From Candidatus Desulfolinea nitratireducens (GTDB taxonomy: Bacteria > Chloroflexota > Anaerolineae > Anaerolineales > Villigracilaceae): DNA of 35,550 nt. The stretch covers positions 1 to 35,550 of the forward strand of contig JACNJN010000212.1 of the NCBI GenBank assembly GCA_014382535.1, in the 5' to 3' direction. The translations under genes and the position numbers were made by a program. Numbering within the stretch: position 1 is the stretch's first letter; the number at the start of each line of letters is the position of its first letter. This document shows, in pieces, positions 6,950-15,697 of this stretch. The notes beneath the pieces are model-generated. The model saw only the letters and a list, made by a program, of their open reading frames with translations, was not told the DNA's origin and ran no database searches.

Positions 6950-8476
6950 CTAAAGCTCCTCTAACAACCTTTCCAAATCCTTAATTTCTACTCCCACGCG
7001 CATCTCACCAATTTTGACTGGCAAGGCAAACTTCACCACCCCTTTTGACTTCTTCTTATCGGTCTGCATTGCCGCGACCAACGCCGAAGGGTGTATCCCA
7101 TTAGGGATGGCAACGGGCAAGCCGAGGGTGACGAGCGTCGCGGCAATTTCATCTGCCAGGCCTGCTTCGGCGATCCCCAATTTCTCCGCCAGACGCGCCT
7201 CAACGACCATCCCGACCCCGACTGCTTCGCCATGGCGCAGGCCATATTGGGTCAGTGATTCGATCCCGTGTCCGATCGTATGTCCAAAATTGAGCGCGGC
7301 GCGGATGCCACCTTCGAATGGATCGGCCTCGATGATCCTGATCTTCACACCCATTGCCCGCGTGATCAATTGATGCCAATTCTCGCTCAACTTCTCAATT
7401 CCCTGTCCACAAAGGGAAAATAGTTCAGGATCGTCGATGACACCATGCTTGACTACCTCGGCCAACCCATTCCGGATCTCAGCTTCGGGCAGCGTGCGCA
7501 ATGTGGCAGGGTCAGCCAGAACGAGTTTGGGCGGGTAAAATGCCCCCACCAGATTTTTGCCTTCAGGGAGATTTGCACCCGTTTTTCCACCCAGGCTGGC
7601 ATCCACCATCGAAAGCAATGAGGTTGGGATGCTGACCCACGCCACCCCGCGCATAATGGTTGCAGCGGCAAAGCCGGCCATATCGTTGACGACCCCACCG
7701 CCAATGGCAAGGATCGTCCCGCCGCGCTCCATGCCAGCGTTGAGCAGATCACGCCAGAGCTGGGTCATCGTATCGATGGTTTTATTTTTTTCGCCGGCTG
7801 GGAAGATCACTGTCGTTGCATCCAATTTTCGGGCAAGTGCTTTAGCATAGAGCGGTGCGGTATTGCTGTCACTGACGATAAAGAAGGGCGGATGGCATCC
7901 ATTTTCAACCAGCAAGGCATCCAGATCATTCAGGCCATTATTTTCAACGCGCGCCGTGTAGCCCTTTCCCATTCCGCGCAGATAAAATCGCCCCAGGCGG
8001 TATTGAATGACCTCCGCGCTTTCTTCAGGGGTTAGATTATCGGTTTCAACCTGGATCGCGAAAGAATGATAATGATCACTGCGTGTATCCAGTAATTCTT
8101 TGAGTGAATTTCCCTGAAGAAGAGGACGTTGATCTTTGCCTCTTTGCAGACGCTCAGCTAAGGTTTTGGATGGGGCCTGCAGGCAGATCACCTCTCCGAT
8201 TTTTTCTGCGTGATTTCGGTTTGCCCGGTCCAAAAGGGCGCCGCCTCCCAAGGCAACAATGGAGGCCTTCCGAGGGCTCTTTAACGCGGTGCTTTCTCTC
8301 TCTCGAAAGCCAGCTTCGCCCTCCTTTTCAAATATATCCGGGATGGAGAGGCCTGCGGACCTTTCAATTGCACCATCCAAATCCACAAAGGGGAGGTTTA
8401 GCTTAGCAGCCAGAAATTTGCCTGTCGTCGATTTGCCCACTCCGGGTGGGCCATAGAGGTAGATGGTTGAGGTCAT
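6950..8476 (-). CDS. aroKB: Shikimate kinase / 3-dehydroquinate synthase fusion
   Basis: 508-aa bifunctional enzyme. The N-terminal shikimate kinase (about residues 1-165) has the P-loop GPPGVGKST at 9-17, the DLD shikimate-binding Asp pair and the GGGALL motif. The C-terminal dehydroquinate synthase (about 175-508) has the NAD-binding [28 protein letters not shown], and zinc ligands in [17 protein letters not shown] and LRHGEAV. It catalyses steps 5 and 2 of the pathway. The start at 8476 is chosen for AAGGAAATC-ATG and because [12 protein letters not shown] begins the kinase; a frame to 8584 would translate a palindromic repeat. aroK-aroB fusions are known in some other bacteria. Confidence 0.95.
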   Translation of the reverse strand: MTSTIYLYGPPGVGKSTTGKFLAAKLNLPFVDLDGAIERSAGLSIPDIFEKEGEAGFRERESTALKSPRKASIVALGGGALLDRANRNHAEKIGEVICLQAPSKTLAERLQRGKDQRPLLQGNSLKELLDTRSDHYHSFAIQVETDNLTPEESAEVIQYRLGRFYLRGMGKGYTARVENNGLNDLDALLVENGCHPPFFIVSDSNTAPLYAKALARKLDATTVIFPAGEKNKTIDTMTQLWRDLLNAGMERGGTILAIGGGVVNDMAGFAAATIMRGVAWVSIPTSLLSMVDASLGGKTGANLPEGKNLVGAFYPPKLVLADPATLRTLPEAEIRNGLAEVVKHGVIDDPELFSLCGQGIEKLSENWHQLITRAMGVKIRIIEADPFEGGIRAALNFGHTIGHGIESLTQYGLRHGEAVGVGMVVEARLAEKLGIAEAGLADEIAATLVTLGLPVAIPNGIHPSALVAAMQTDKKKSKGVVKFALPVKIGEMRVGVEIKDLERLLEEL

Positions 8477-8496
8477 GATTTCCTTAATCACTAAAC

Positions 8497-8590
8497 ACGT
8501 CACTGCGAGGAGCAAGTCTTTGCGACGTGGCAGTCTCCAAAAGGTGAAGGAGATTGCCGTGTTGGGCTGACGCCCTCCTCGCAATGACGT
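8497..8590. repeat. 94-bp inverted-repeat element in the aroKB-aroC gap
   Basis: ACGTCACTGCGAGGAG at 8497-8512 is the reverse complement, bar one base, of CTCCTCGCAATGACGT at 8575-8590. The inside holds GGAGATTGCCGTG. It belongs to the widespread GTCATTGCGAGG-type palindromes; related copies are at 28873-28958 and, more diverged, 12926-13006. Confidence 0.8.
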
Positions 8591-8596
8591 AATTAA

Positions 8597-9763
8597 TTAC
8601 CAAAATTTATGCGGCTGGTTATCCAGCTTAATATCGCTCAGTTTTGCCTGTTTTAATGCCGCAAAGCGAGGAAGCATCTCAGCAAGCGAGTCGCCGCCGA
8701 GTTTTTCGAGCAGGGCATCTGCCAGAACAAAGGCAGTCACTGCCTCAATGATCGGTACGGCCCGTGGGACGGGGCAAAAATCGGAACGCTCATATGTCGT
8801 GACAGTTTCTTCTCCGCTGAAGATGTCAACGGTCTCTTGCGGTGTCAGGGTCGAGGCGATCGGTTTCATGGCTGCCCGAATGATTATTGGCTCCCCATTT
8901 GTTATCCCACCCTCGATCCCCCCGGCACGATTTGTTTTGCGAACGAGCTTCTCGCCTTCGCGGAAGATCTGGTCCTGGGCTTCGGTTCCTCGCAAACGGG
9001 CATTCTCAAAAGCGGGGCCAAACTCCACCCCTTTGATCGCCTGGATTCCAAGAATCGCAGCGCCCAATCGGGATTCGAGTTTTCGGTCCCATTGAACGTG
9101 GGAGCCTAATCCCGGCGGTAATCCCATCGCAACAACCTCGATCACACCGCCAAGGGTATTTTTCCCCTTGATTGCGGACTCGATCTCTGCGATCATTTCT
9201 TGAGCAGCACCCTCGTTTGGACAACGAACCTCAGATTCTTCGGCCCGTACGCTGCGGTCAGGGAGATTCATATCGAATAGATCGGCTTTAACCTTGCCAA
9301 TCGAGACCACATAGCCTCCAATTTGTACCCCAAATTCTTCGAGCAGGTGTTTACAAATGGCACCCACCGCAACCCGAGCGGATGTTTCTCTGGCGGAAGC
9401 ACGTTCAAGGGAAGGGCGTAGATCCTCATATCCATATTTGATCGCACCGACCAGGTCGGCATGTCCCGGACGTGGCGCAGTCATTGGCGGGATGTCTTTA
9501 TTTTTCCACTTTTCGTGATCGGCGTTGATGATACTCAGGGAAATCGGCGCGCCGGTCGTTTTCCCTTCGAGAATCCCGCTTTGGATGATGGCTTGATCTT
9601 TTTCGAGCTTCATCCGCGGACCGGCGCCATAGCCGCGTTGACGCCGTTGAAGTTCATGGTCGATCACATTGGGGGTAATTTTCAACCCGGCAGGCATTCC
9701 TTCAAGTATGGCGAGCATGGCGGGGCCATGGGATTCTCCCGCAGTTAGAAAGCGAAGTGGCAT
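8597..9763 (-). CDS. aroC: Chorismate synthase
   Basis: 388 aa; makes chorismate from EPSP using reduced FMN. Motifs: GESHGPAMLAILEGMPAG at the N-terminus, RRQRGYGAGPRM, RPGHADL, ERASARETSARVA, GGIEGGITNG and ERSDFCPVPRA. Length and motif order are those of the bacterial family. AAGGAG lies 7 nt before the ATG; the start is 9 nt after the aroE stop. It is the seventh step of the common pathway within the operon. Confidence 0.97.
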   Translation of the reverse strand: MPLRFLTAGESHGPAMLAILEGMPAGLKITPNVIDHELQRRQRGYGAGPRMKLEKDQAIIQSGILEGKTTGAPISLSIINADHEKWKNKDIPPMTAPRPGHADLVGAIKYGYEDLRPSLERASARETSARVAVGAICKHLLEEFGVQIGGYVVSIGKVKADLFDMNLPDRSVRAEESEVRCPNEGAAQEMIAEIESAIKGKNTLGGVIEVVAMGLPPGLGSHVQWDRKLESRLGAAILGIQAIKGVEFGPAFENARLRGTEAQDQIFREGEKLVRKTNRAGGIEGGITNGEPIIIRAAMKPIASTLTPQETVDIFSGEETVTTYERSDFCPVPRAVPIIEAVTAFVLADALLEKLGGDSLAEMLPRFAALKQAKLSDIKLDNQPHKFW

Positions 9764-9772
9764 AATTTCTCC

Positions 9773-10630
9773 TTACTGCCTTGTATGTTGGATTGCATCC
9801 AGATATGCTTGAAGCATCTTTTGAGTAGATGGTTTTTTTCCTGTCCAGATCCTGAATGAGAGCGCGGCCTGTTCGATCAGCATCCCGATCCCGCCGCGAA
9901 TGGGCAACCCAGCTACTTCTGCGTCTGCCATCAGCTGTGTTTTCGCAGGAGTATAGATCAGGTCGTAAAGGGCTGTGCCACCCGGGAGAGGGAGATCCTC
10001 AGGCCATGGGGAACCTTGCAGATGAGACAACATCCCGACCGGGGTTGTGTTGACGATCAGGGTGGACGATAGATCTGCAAGCCCATGTATATCCAATTTT
10101 AACGCACTTAGCTGCTCGATATTAGATGAGAAATAATTCTTAAGCGCTTGCGCCTGATCGGGACGCCGGGCAGCAATGATCACCTCCCAGCCCTCAGAGA
10201 GGAGCGCATAGGTAACCGCTCGAGCCGATCCGCCTGCGCCAAGGATGAGAGCTTTCCTCACAGAAGATGTCTTTTCTGATAAGTGTACTAAATCATTCAA
10301 AAATCCCTGCGCATCGGTATTATCACCAAATAATTGCCTATTTTTCATTGAAATCGTATTTACCGCGCCGATTGCATTTGCGGTCTCACTCAACTTATCC
10401 AAAAGAGGGATGACTGCCTGCTTATGCGGAATGGTCACATTTAAGCCTCGTAATTCTCTCTTTCGAACGCGGGCGAGCATCTCTGCTAGAGCTTCCGGGT
10501 CATCTGGTGGAATTGGGTAAAGTTGATAATCACCCTGTAGCCCGGAATCATTTAACGCAGCGCGATGGAGTTGAGGCGAGAAACTGGCCTTGATTGGGTA
10601 GCCGAGGAGTCCGAGATTGAATGTTGACAT
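9773..10630 (-). CDS. aroE: Shikimate dehydrogenase (NADP+)
   Basis: 285 aa; reduces 3-dehydroshikimate to shikimate. Shikimate-binding ASFSPQLH with Ser16/Ser18, catalytic Lys70 in NVTIPHK, NTDAQGF with the catalytic Asp, dinucleotide-binding GAGGSARAV, INTTPVGM-like VNTTPVGM, and the C-terminal GGIGMLIEQAA are all present. The segment IIAARRPDQAQ after the glycine loop has the basic residues expected for NADP. No clear Shine-Dalgarno is seen. Tightly followed by aroC. Confidence 0.96.
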   Translation of the reverse strand: MSTFNLGLLGYPIKASFSPQLHRAALNDSGLQGDYQLYPIPPDDPEALAEMLARVRKRELRGLNVTIPHKQAVIPLLDKLSETANAIGAVNTISMKNRQLFGDNTDAQGFLNDLVHLSEKTSSVRKALILGAGGSARAVTYALLSEGWEVIIAARRPDQAQALKNYFSSNIEQLSALKLDIHGLADLSSTLIVNTTPVGMLSHLQGSPWPEDLPLPGGTALYDLIYTPAKTQLMADAEVAGLPIRGGIGMLIEQAALSFRIWTGKKPSTQKMLQAYLDAIQHTRQ

Positions 10631-10649
10631 GTTCTGAAATTTGGTTTAT

Positions 10650-10716
10650 CTAAACACAAAGGTCACGAAGGAACACTAAGAAATACTTTGTGACTCTTAG
10701 TCTTCCTTGTGTTTAG
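10650..10716. repeat. Inverted repeat in the aroE-aroA gap
   Basis: CTAAACACAA (10650-10659) and TTGTGTTTAG (10707-10716) are perfect inverted repeats, with further imperfect pairing inside (GAAGGAACACTAAG against CTTAGTCTTCC). A related fragment with AACACGAAGATTTTTTGTGG occurs, reversed, in the next gap around 12010-12035. It is noncoding and within the operon transcript. Confidence 0.65.
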
Positions 10717-10719
10717 TCC

Positions 10720-11991
10720 TTACATTCTAAGTTCTTCCAATACGTCAAAAAAATTCGGAAATGTCTTTGATACGCAGGCGGGGTTTTCTATCTGCACACC
10801 TTCCACCCGCAGTCCAATCAATGAAAAGGCCATTGCCATCCGATGGTCATTATACGTTCGAATCGTTGCCGGTTGAATATTTTCGCAGGGATATATTTTC
10901 ATTCCATCATCGTATTCTTCAACCGTTATCCCTAAACGGGCCAGCTCTGTGCAAACAGCCGAGACGCGGTCCGTTTCCTTGACGCGTGCCGAGGCGATCC
11001 CACGGATCCGAGTCGGGGAGGAGGCAAAGGGCGCTATTGCCGAGAGGGTTTGGGCTGTATCAGGGATGTCACGCATATCCACATCTATACCGCGGAGATT
11101 GGCGTTTCCAGTAACTTCGATTGCGGTATCAATTTCCTTAATTTCGCAGCCCATTTCCCTGAGGATATCCAGAAAGTTGATATCGCCCTGGACTGAACCG
11201 CGTGAAATATTTTCTACGCGGGCGGTCCCGCCGCAGATGGCGGGTGCTGCGAAGAAATAGGAAGCAGCAGAAGCATCAGATTCTATGGAATAATTTGAAA
11301 CAGGAAGGTAGCGAGCAGGCTGAATCCTGAATCGCTGATACTGGTCCCGTTCCACATCCACGCCAAAATCGCGCATGATCGAGATGGTCATGTCGATATA
11401 GGGTTTTGAGCTGAGGGCTGTGCTGACTTCGATCTCCACGGGTGATTGAGAATAGGGTGCGATCATCAGCAATGCTGAAAGATATTGGGATGAAATATTC
11501 CCTGCGATTTCCGTCTTGCCACCACTCAGTCCGGATGCAGTAATATTTACAGGCGGACAATTATTATTTGCTTCCAACTTTGCGCCCAACTTTCTGAGCG
11601 CTGCCAGCAAATCGCCGATTGGCCTTTCGCGCATCCGTGGCTCACCGTCAATTGAATACTCACCTTTGCCAAGTGTTAAAAAGGCAGTTAGAAAACGGGC
11701 TGTTGTGCCTGAATTGCCAATAAAAAGCTCTGCGCTGGTAGCGGGGATATTCCCACCCAGGCCCCGAACACCGATCTCTTTGCGCTCAGGGTTAAGTTCA
11801 ACTTCAAAGCCTAAATTTTGAAGGGCCTTCGCAAAGTAATCAGAATCGTCTGAAAAAAGGGCGTTTCGAAGCGTGGTTTTCCCCTCGGCCAGGGCAGCCA
11901 TCAGCAAAGCGCGGTTGGTCAGGGATTTTGAGCCCGGCACGCGTACGCTGGCATTCAGGGGATGGGTGATGGGGTGAATGGTTTTTGTCAT
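10720..11991 (-). CDS. aroA: 3-phosphoshikimate 1-carboxyvinyltransferase (EPSP synthase)
   Basis: 423 aa; joins PEP to shikimate-3-phosphate. Visible motifs: VPGSKSLTNRALL, NSGTTARFL in the PEP-binding loop, GEPRMRERPIGDLL, SSQYLSALL, SDASAASYFF, and the C-terminal RVKETDRVSAV and YNDHRMAMAFSL. The loop sequence NSGTT rather than NAGTA departs from the classic enteric form, so inhibitor sensitivity should not be assumed. The ribosome binding site is weak (GAGC). The gap to tyrA is short and carries a fragment of the inverted repeat seen on its other side. Confidence 0.96.
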   Translation of the reverse strand: MTKTIHPITHPLNASVRVPGSKSLTNRALLMAALAEGKTTLRNALFSDDSDYFAKALQNLGFEVELNPERKEIGVRGLGGNIPATSAELFIGNSGTTARFLTAFLTLGKGEYSIDGEPRMRERPIGDLLAALRKLGAKLEANNNCPPVNITASGLSGGKTEIAGNISSQYLSALLMIAPYSQSPVEIEVSTALSSKPYIDMTISIMRDFGVDVERDQYQRFRIQPARYLPVSNYSIESDASAASYFFAAPAICGGTARVENISRGSVQGDINFLDILREMGCEIKEIDTAIEVTGNANLRGIDVDMRDIPDTAQTLSAIAPFASSPTRIRGIASARVKETDRVSAVCTELARLGITVEEYDDGMKIYPCENIQPATIRTYNDHRMAMAFSLIGLRVEGVQIENPACVSKTFPNFFDVLEELRM

Positions 11992-12049
11992 TTTTTGCTC
12001 TTTGTGACCACAAAAAATCTTCGTGTTCTTTGTGACTCTGTGATGATTT

Positions 12050-12910
12050 TTATGCTTTGCGCATCATCTCTTCACGTTTATTTTTACTCGCATCCAGCAA
12101 AATCTCCAGATTTACCTCGTCTCCAGCTTTCATGAGCGCCAGGATCTTATCAATCTCGGTTTTGACTTTTTCCAGCGCCTCGATCGTGTTATCAGCATTT
12201 GTCATCACCATCGAGAGCATCATGCTCGTGGGGGTTGAGGCCAGCCGGGTTGCACTGGAAAAACCTCCTCCGCTGAGACGGGCATATTTTTTCTCTGTTG
12301 CATGCGTGAGAGCCACCGAAAGAAGATGAGGAGCGTGACTCGTTGCCGCGAGAGTGCGATCGTGTTCTTTGGCATCAATCCAGAGCGGGGTGGCGCCAAT
12401 CGCATCCACAAGTTGAGCAGCGAGAGTTTTTGTCCGCTCCGATGTCCGCCCGGAGGGCGTCAGCGTATAGATGCAGCCTTCGAGCATTTCTTTTTCGGCA
12501 TTGGAAATTCCAAGTGTTTCCTTGCCACAAATGGGATGCCCTCCAATAATATCGAAATTGGACGGGAGGGATTCAAGCGCGCACATGATCTCGATTTTTG
12601 TGGACGTAAGGTCCGTGACGATCAGCTTGCCTCCGTTATGGATGCGAGGTAACTCGGCGATGATCTCGAGGGCTGCTGCCACCGGTGTGGCTATGATCAG
12701 TATATCCGCTTCCGGCAGGACTTGGCGAAGATCTGTCGAAGCTGAATCCACCACTCCTTTAGCGAGGGCAATCTGACAGGTCTCCGGATCGCTGTCTGCG
12801 CCAAGTAGGCTATTGCAATGACCGCGCAGTCCCATCGCCAGGGAGGCACCCATCAATCCCAATCCGAGAATGGCAATATTTTGATCGTGTAAGAAGTTAC
12901 TTTCTTCCAT
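12050..12910 (-). CDS. tyrA: Prephenate dehydrogenase
   Basis: 286 aa; oxidatively decarboxylates prephenate (or arogenate) toward tyrosine. NAD-binding GLGLMGASLA at the N-terminus, IIATPVAAALE, the active-site motif GGHPICGKE, and SHAPHLLSVAL in the helical domain identify the TyrA family. There is no ACT or chorismate-mutase domain, so feedback control may rest on other enzymes or on the operon attenuator. Prephenate is favoured over arogenate because pheA and a late aminotransferase are in the same operon, but specificity is an inference. Confidence 0.94.
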   Translation of the reverse strand: MEESNFLHDQNIAILGLGLMGASLAMGLRGHCNSLLGADSDPETCQIALAKGVVDSASTDLRQVLPEADILIIATPVAAALEIIAELPRIHNGGKLIVTDLTSTKIEIMCALESLPSNFDIIGGHPICGKETLGISNAEKEMLEGCIYTLTPSGRTSERTKTLAAQLVDAIGATPLWIDAKEHDRTLAATSHAPHLLSVALTHATEKKYARLSGGGFSSATRLASTPTSMMLSMVMTNADNTIEALEKVKTEIDKILALMKAGDEVNLEILLDASKNKREEMMRKA

Positions 12911-12925
12911 TTTTTATTGAGTGAT

Positions 12926-13006
12926 GATGAATTTGCGAGCGGAGCGACACGTGCGCCGCTCTGAGTTTGTTGCAGTGCAGGCGAGCAATCTCCTCGCAAA
13001 ATCATC
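12926..13006. repeat. Diverged palindromic element in the tyrA-aroF gap
   Basis: GATGAATTTGCGAG (12926-12939) matches CTCGCAAAATCATC (12993-13006) as an inverted repeat, 13 of 14 positions. The inside holds GCAATCTCC, shared with the element at 8497-8590. It occupies most of the 103-bp gap. Confidence 0.65.
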
Positions 13007-13013
13007 TTCTAAG

Positions 13014-14048
13014 TTATTGAAGGGGATTGGTGGAGATTTCTGCCATTTTTAGCGCGTCTGCGATGGCGTTGACCTGTTTGACAAGGGTTGTGAAGCGTTT
13101 TGGCTTGAGCGATTGTTCGCCATCTGACAAAGCATTGGCAGGGTCAGGATGGACCTCGACAATAATCCCATCAGCGCCCGCGGCAATACCCGAGCGGGCG
13201 AGGGCGGAGACGTATTCCCAGTGCCCCGTGCTGTGGCTGGGATCAAGGATAACGGGGAGGTGGGTTAGGGCCTGCAGGACGGGGATCGCATTGATATCGG
13301 TTGTATTGCGGGTAGCGGTTTCAAAGGTACGGATGCCTCGCTCGCAGAGAATCACATTTTGGTTGCCTTTTGAAAGGATATATTCAGCAGCCATTAGTAA
13401 ATCGTTAATGGTAGCGCTCATCCCGCGCTTGAGTAAAACAGTGCGATTGCTGATACCAGCAGCTTTGAGCAGGGCATAATTCTGCATATTTCTTGCGCCG
13501 ATCTGGAGAACCTCGGCATAATCGGCGACCAGGGGAACCAATTCGGGAGAGGTAACCTCGGTGACAATGGGCAGGCCTGTTAGATCACGCGCTTCAGCGA
13601 GAAGTTTTAATCCTTCTTCGCCCATCCCCTGAAACGAGTAAGGAGATGTGCGCGGTTTGAAGGCACCGCCTCGTAAGGCGTGCGCGCCTGCAGCTTTGAT
13701 GCTTTGCGCCACTTCAAGAATTTGCTCGCGACTCTCTACTGCGCAGGGACCGCCAATGATAATGGGTGTCCCGTTTCCGACGACGTGCTCTCCGATGGGG
13801 ATGAGCGTGTTTTCGGGGTAAAACTCACGTGATGCCAATTTGTAGGGCTTTGAGATGGGGATCACACTGGCAACCCCCGGCAGCCGGATAAAGGCGGTCG
13901 GTTCGACCGGACGACCATCTCCTACGACGCCGATCACATTGCGTTCTGATCCGGCAATTCTGTGAGGATGGAGGTTGAGGTCTTTGACCCGCTGAAGAAC
14001 ATGGCGTACCTCAGCTTTTGTTGCGGTAGTTTTCATTATGATCATCAT
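13014..14048 (-). CDS. aroF: DAHP synthase, second tandem copy
   Basis: 344-aa type I-beta 3-deoxy-D-arabino-heptulosonate-7-phosphate synthase, the entry step of the pathway. An N-terminal ferredoxin-like regulatory domain (about 1-70) precedes a TIM barrel. Barrel motifs: GGPCAVE with metal-ligand Cys102, [34 protein letters not shown] and EVHPDP. In Thermotoga-type enzymes the N-terminal domain mediates Tyr/Phe inhibition. AGGAG precedes the ATG. It is exactly as long as its neighbour at 14099-15133, with a near-identical barrel but a diverged N-terminus. Confidence 0.95.
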   Translation of the reverse strand: MMIIMKTTATKAEVRHVLQRVKDLNLHPHRIAGSERNVIGVVGDGRPVEPTAFIRLPGVASVIPISKPYKLASREFYPENTLIPIGEHVVGNGTPIIIGGPCAVESREQILEVAQSIKAAGAHALRGGAFKPRTSPYSFQGMGEEGLKLLAEARDLTGLPIVTEVTSPELVPLVADYAEVLQIGARNMQNYALLKAAGISNRTVLLKRGMSATINDLLMAAEYILSKGNQNVILCERGIRTFETATRNTTDINAIPVLQALTHLPVILDPSHSTGHWEYVSALARSGIAAGADGIIVEVHPDPANALSDGEQSLKPKRFTTLVKQVNAIADALKMAEISTNPLQ

Positions 14049-14098
14049 GGTAAAGCTCCTTTTGAATTACGAATAAATGCGAAGATAACTATTTTCTT

Positions 14099-15133
14099 TT
14101 ATTGCCGGGGCGTCGTTGGAATGTTTGCCGACTTGAGCACATCTGCAATGGCGTTGGCCTCTTTGACAAGCTCGGTAAACCGTTTTGGTTTTAGTGATTG
14201 GGCACCATCCGAAAGAGCATTGACGGGGTCCGGGTGTACTTCAACGATCAGCCCATCGGCTCCGGCGGCTATACCGGCACGGGCAAGGGCAGAGACCAAA
14301 CGCCAATCACCTGTGCTATGACTTGGGTCGAGAATGACGGGAAGGTGAGTAAGAATTTTTAAAACAGGAATTGCGTTGATATCCGTGGTATTCCTTGTGG
14401 CGGTCTCAAAGGTGCGGATGCCTCGCTCACAAAGAATTATATTTTTATTGCCCTTGGAGAGAATATATTCAGCAGCCATAAGGAAATCGTTGATGGTGGC
14501 ACTCATACCGCGCTTGAGCAAAACTGTACGCTTGCTGAGTCCAACAGCTTTTAGCAGGGCGTAGTTTTGCATATTACGGGCACCGATCTGGAGAACATCT
14601 GCATAATCAGCAACAAGGCCCACCAGTTCCGGAGATGTCACTTCAGTAACGATCGGCAGACCGGTTAGGTCGCGCGCTTCCGCAAGGAGCTTCAATCCCT
14701 CCTCTCCCATTCCCTGGAAAGAGTAGGGAGAGGTGCGGGGCTTGAAGGCGCCTCCGCGCAAAGCCTGGGCTCCGGCATCTTTTACAGCTAGAGCGGATTC
14801 GAGAATCTGCTCCCGGTTCTCGACGGCGCAAGGTCCACCAATGATGACGCGACTGCCATTCCCAACAAGATGCTCACCAATCGGGACTAGAGAGTTTTCA
14901 GGATAAAATTCCCTGGATGCCAGTTTATAGGGCTTGGAGATGGGGACAACGCTATCCACACCGGGAAGGCGGACGAAATGGGACACTTCCACCGGGCGGC
15001 CATCACCAACCACGCCGATCACGGTTCTCTCAGCCCCGTCAGAGAGATGGGCATCCAGCTCGAGAGATTTTATCCTGGAAATGACATTTTCAACTTCTTC
15101 CCTGCTTGCGCTCGCGCGCATGATGATCATCAT
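14099..15133 (-). CDS. aroF: DAHP synthase, first tandem copy
   Basis: Type I-beta DAHP synthase of 344 aa. The start is taken at 15133 ([10 protein letters not shown]), with GAGG 8 nt upstream; this equals the length and start of the paralogue. A longer frame to 15160 would overlap aroH. It has the same Cys102, [16 protein letters not shown] and EVHPDP metal and substrate motifs as the paralogue. Residues 6-37 share only about 12 of 32 positions with it, while long stretches of the barrel are identical, suggesting two isozymes with different allosteric behaviour. It starts 10 nt after the aroH stop. Confidence 0.95.
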   Translation of the reverse strand: MMIIMRASASREEVENVISRIKSLELDAHLSDGAERTVIGVVGDGRPVEVSHFVRLPGVDSVVPISKPYKLASREFYPENSLVPIGEHLVGNGSRVIIGGPCAVENREQILESALAVKDAGAQALRGGAFKPRTSPYSFQGMGEEGLKLLAEARDLTGLPIVTEVTSPELVGLVADYADVLQIGARNMQNYALLKAVGLSKRTVLLKRGMSATINDFLMAAEYILSKGNKNIILCERGIRTFETATRNTTDINAIPVLKILTHLPVILDPSHSTGDWRLVSALARAGIAAGADGLIVEVHPDPVNALSDGAQSLKPKRFTELVKEANAIADVLKSANIPTTPRQ

Positions 15134-15143
15134 TTGATATACC

Positions 15144-15518
15144 TCATGTCTGGCTTTCAATTAAGTCAGGTCGCAGGTTTCTTGCTCCTTTGATGTAAAT
15201 ATGCCTGATTTCATCCTGCCTGAGATCAGTATTCCAGAGAAGCAAAACCCGAATGCAATACGGAGTACTTCCTTCAACCGGGATTTCCTGGGCGCATATT
15301 CTGGGGACATTACGCCACCCATTTTTCTCTGCAGCGCGGGCCGGAAACGCGGAGCGGATGTCGGAGGTAACGGTAAAGAACGCGCTGGCGATGTCCTCAG
15401 GCTGGAGGCTTGGATTTGCAACCCGGATCTCTTCCAATATCTCCACGGTGGCCTCGAGAACCTCGGTCTCAGTATCCTGGCTGATGGTAGTTGCACCTCG
15501 TATTCCTCGAACTGGCAT
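15144..15518 (-). CDS. aroH: Chorismate mutase, AroH type
   Basis: 124 aa; rearranges chorismate to prephenate. It matches the trimeric Bacillus-type AroH fold: N-terminal [10 protein letters not shown] with the active-site Arg, [15 protein letters not shown] (the equivalent of the TxDLxxAFPA motif), an EIPVEGS strand, [10 protein letters not shown], and a C-terminal [12 protein letters not shown]. The start is ATG 15518, 7 nt after AGGAG; a TTG at 15545 in the same frame lies in the terminator tail and is rejected. It is the first gene of the operon, 81 nt after the leader-peptide stop. Confidence 0.95.
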   Translation of the reverse strand: MPVRGIRGATTISQDTETEVLEATVEILEEIRVANPSLQPEDIASAFFTVTSDIRSAFPARAAEKNGWRNVPRICAQEIPVEGSTPYCIRVLLLWNTDLRQDEIRHIYIKGARNLRPDLIESQT

Positions 15519-15543
15519 CTTTTGCTCCTTTTGGGTTTTAAGC

Positions 15544-15576
15544 AAAAAAGCGTGAGACCAATTGGTCTCACGCTTT
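15544..15576 (-). terminator. Intrinsic terminator of the Phe/Tyr attenuator
   Basis: On the minus strand AAAGCGTGAGACCAA is followed immediately by its perfect complement TTGGTCTCACGCTTT. The stem is self-complementary over 15 bases per arm, in practice about 13 bp with a 4-nt loop, and is followed by a run of T (six in all, overlapping the stem base). It lies between the leader peptide and the aroH ribosome binding site. It would stop transcription before aroH when aromatic amino acids are plentiful. Confidence 0.93.
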
Positions 15577-15606
15577 AAGGTTTAGGGTTAGATTTCCTTT
15601 TAAACG
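15571..15606 (-). promoter_or_regulatory. Candidate antiterminator pairing
   Basis: CGTTTAAAAGG (15606 down to 15596) can pair with CCTTAAAGCG (15580 down to 15571): about nine base pairs with a small internal loop, and a 15-nt apical loop. The downstream arm includes the first six bases of the terminator stem, so the two structures are mutually exclusive. The upstream arm contains the leader stop codon TAA and can alternatively pair through GGCGTT with AACGCC (15656-15651), the codons just before the Phe/Tyr run. The pairing is inferred by eye; energies were not computed. Confidence 0.6.
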
Positions 15607-15677
15607 CCGCCATTGGTTTCCGGGGTGCGGAAGCCAAAATAAAAATAAAAGGCGTTGAAGGATTTATTATTCATCAT
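15600..15677 (-). CDS. Phe/Tyr-rich attenuator leader peptide
   Basis: 25 codons plus TAA, starting ATGATG at 15677. Residues 7-16 are FNAFYFYFGF: five Phe and two Tyr codons in ten positions, followed by RTPETNGGV and the stop. The peptide sits about 13 nt downstream of the predicted transcription start and directly before the intrinsic terminator in front of aroH. Stalling at the aromatic codons would free the segment at 15596-15608 to form the antiterminator; translation to the stop would cover it and allow termination. The ribosome binding site is weak (GGAT 5 nt before the ATG). It is far too short for routine gene callers. Confidence 0.88.
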   Translation of the reverse strand: MMNNKSFNAFYFYFGFRTPETNGGV

Positions 15678-15697
15678 ATTTATCCGAGATTGGCGCA

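Noticed and set aside
8477-8584. N-terminal extension of the AroK-AroB fusion to 8584
   Set aside because: It translates a palindromic intergenic repeat; the kinase P-loop position and the ribosome binding site support ATG 8476.
13014-15133. Assembly artefact duplicating one DAHP synthase gene
   Set aside because: The copies differ throughout at the nucleotide level and strongly in the N-terminal domain, so they are genuine paralogues.
15519-15545. N-terminal extension of AroH from TTG 15545
   Set aside because: It begins inside the terminator tail, lacks a ribosome binding site, and the family starts at the VRGIRGATT segment that follows ATG 15518 with AGGAG.
15519-15677. T-box riboswitch as the regulator of the aromatic operon
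   Set aside because: No T-box consensus (AGGGTGGNACCGCG-like) or specifier structure is visible; the aromatic-codon leader peptide with terminator explains the region better.
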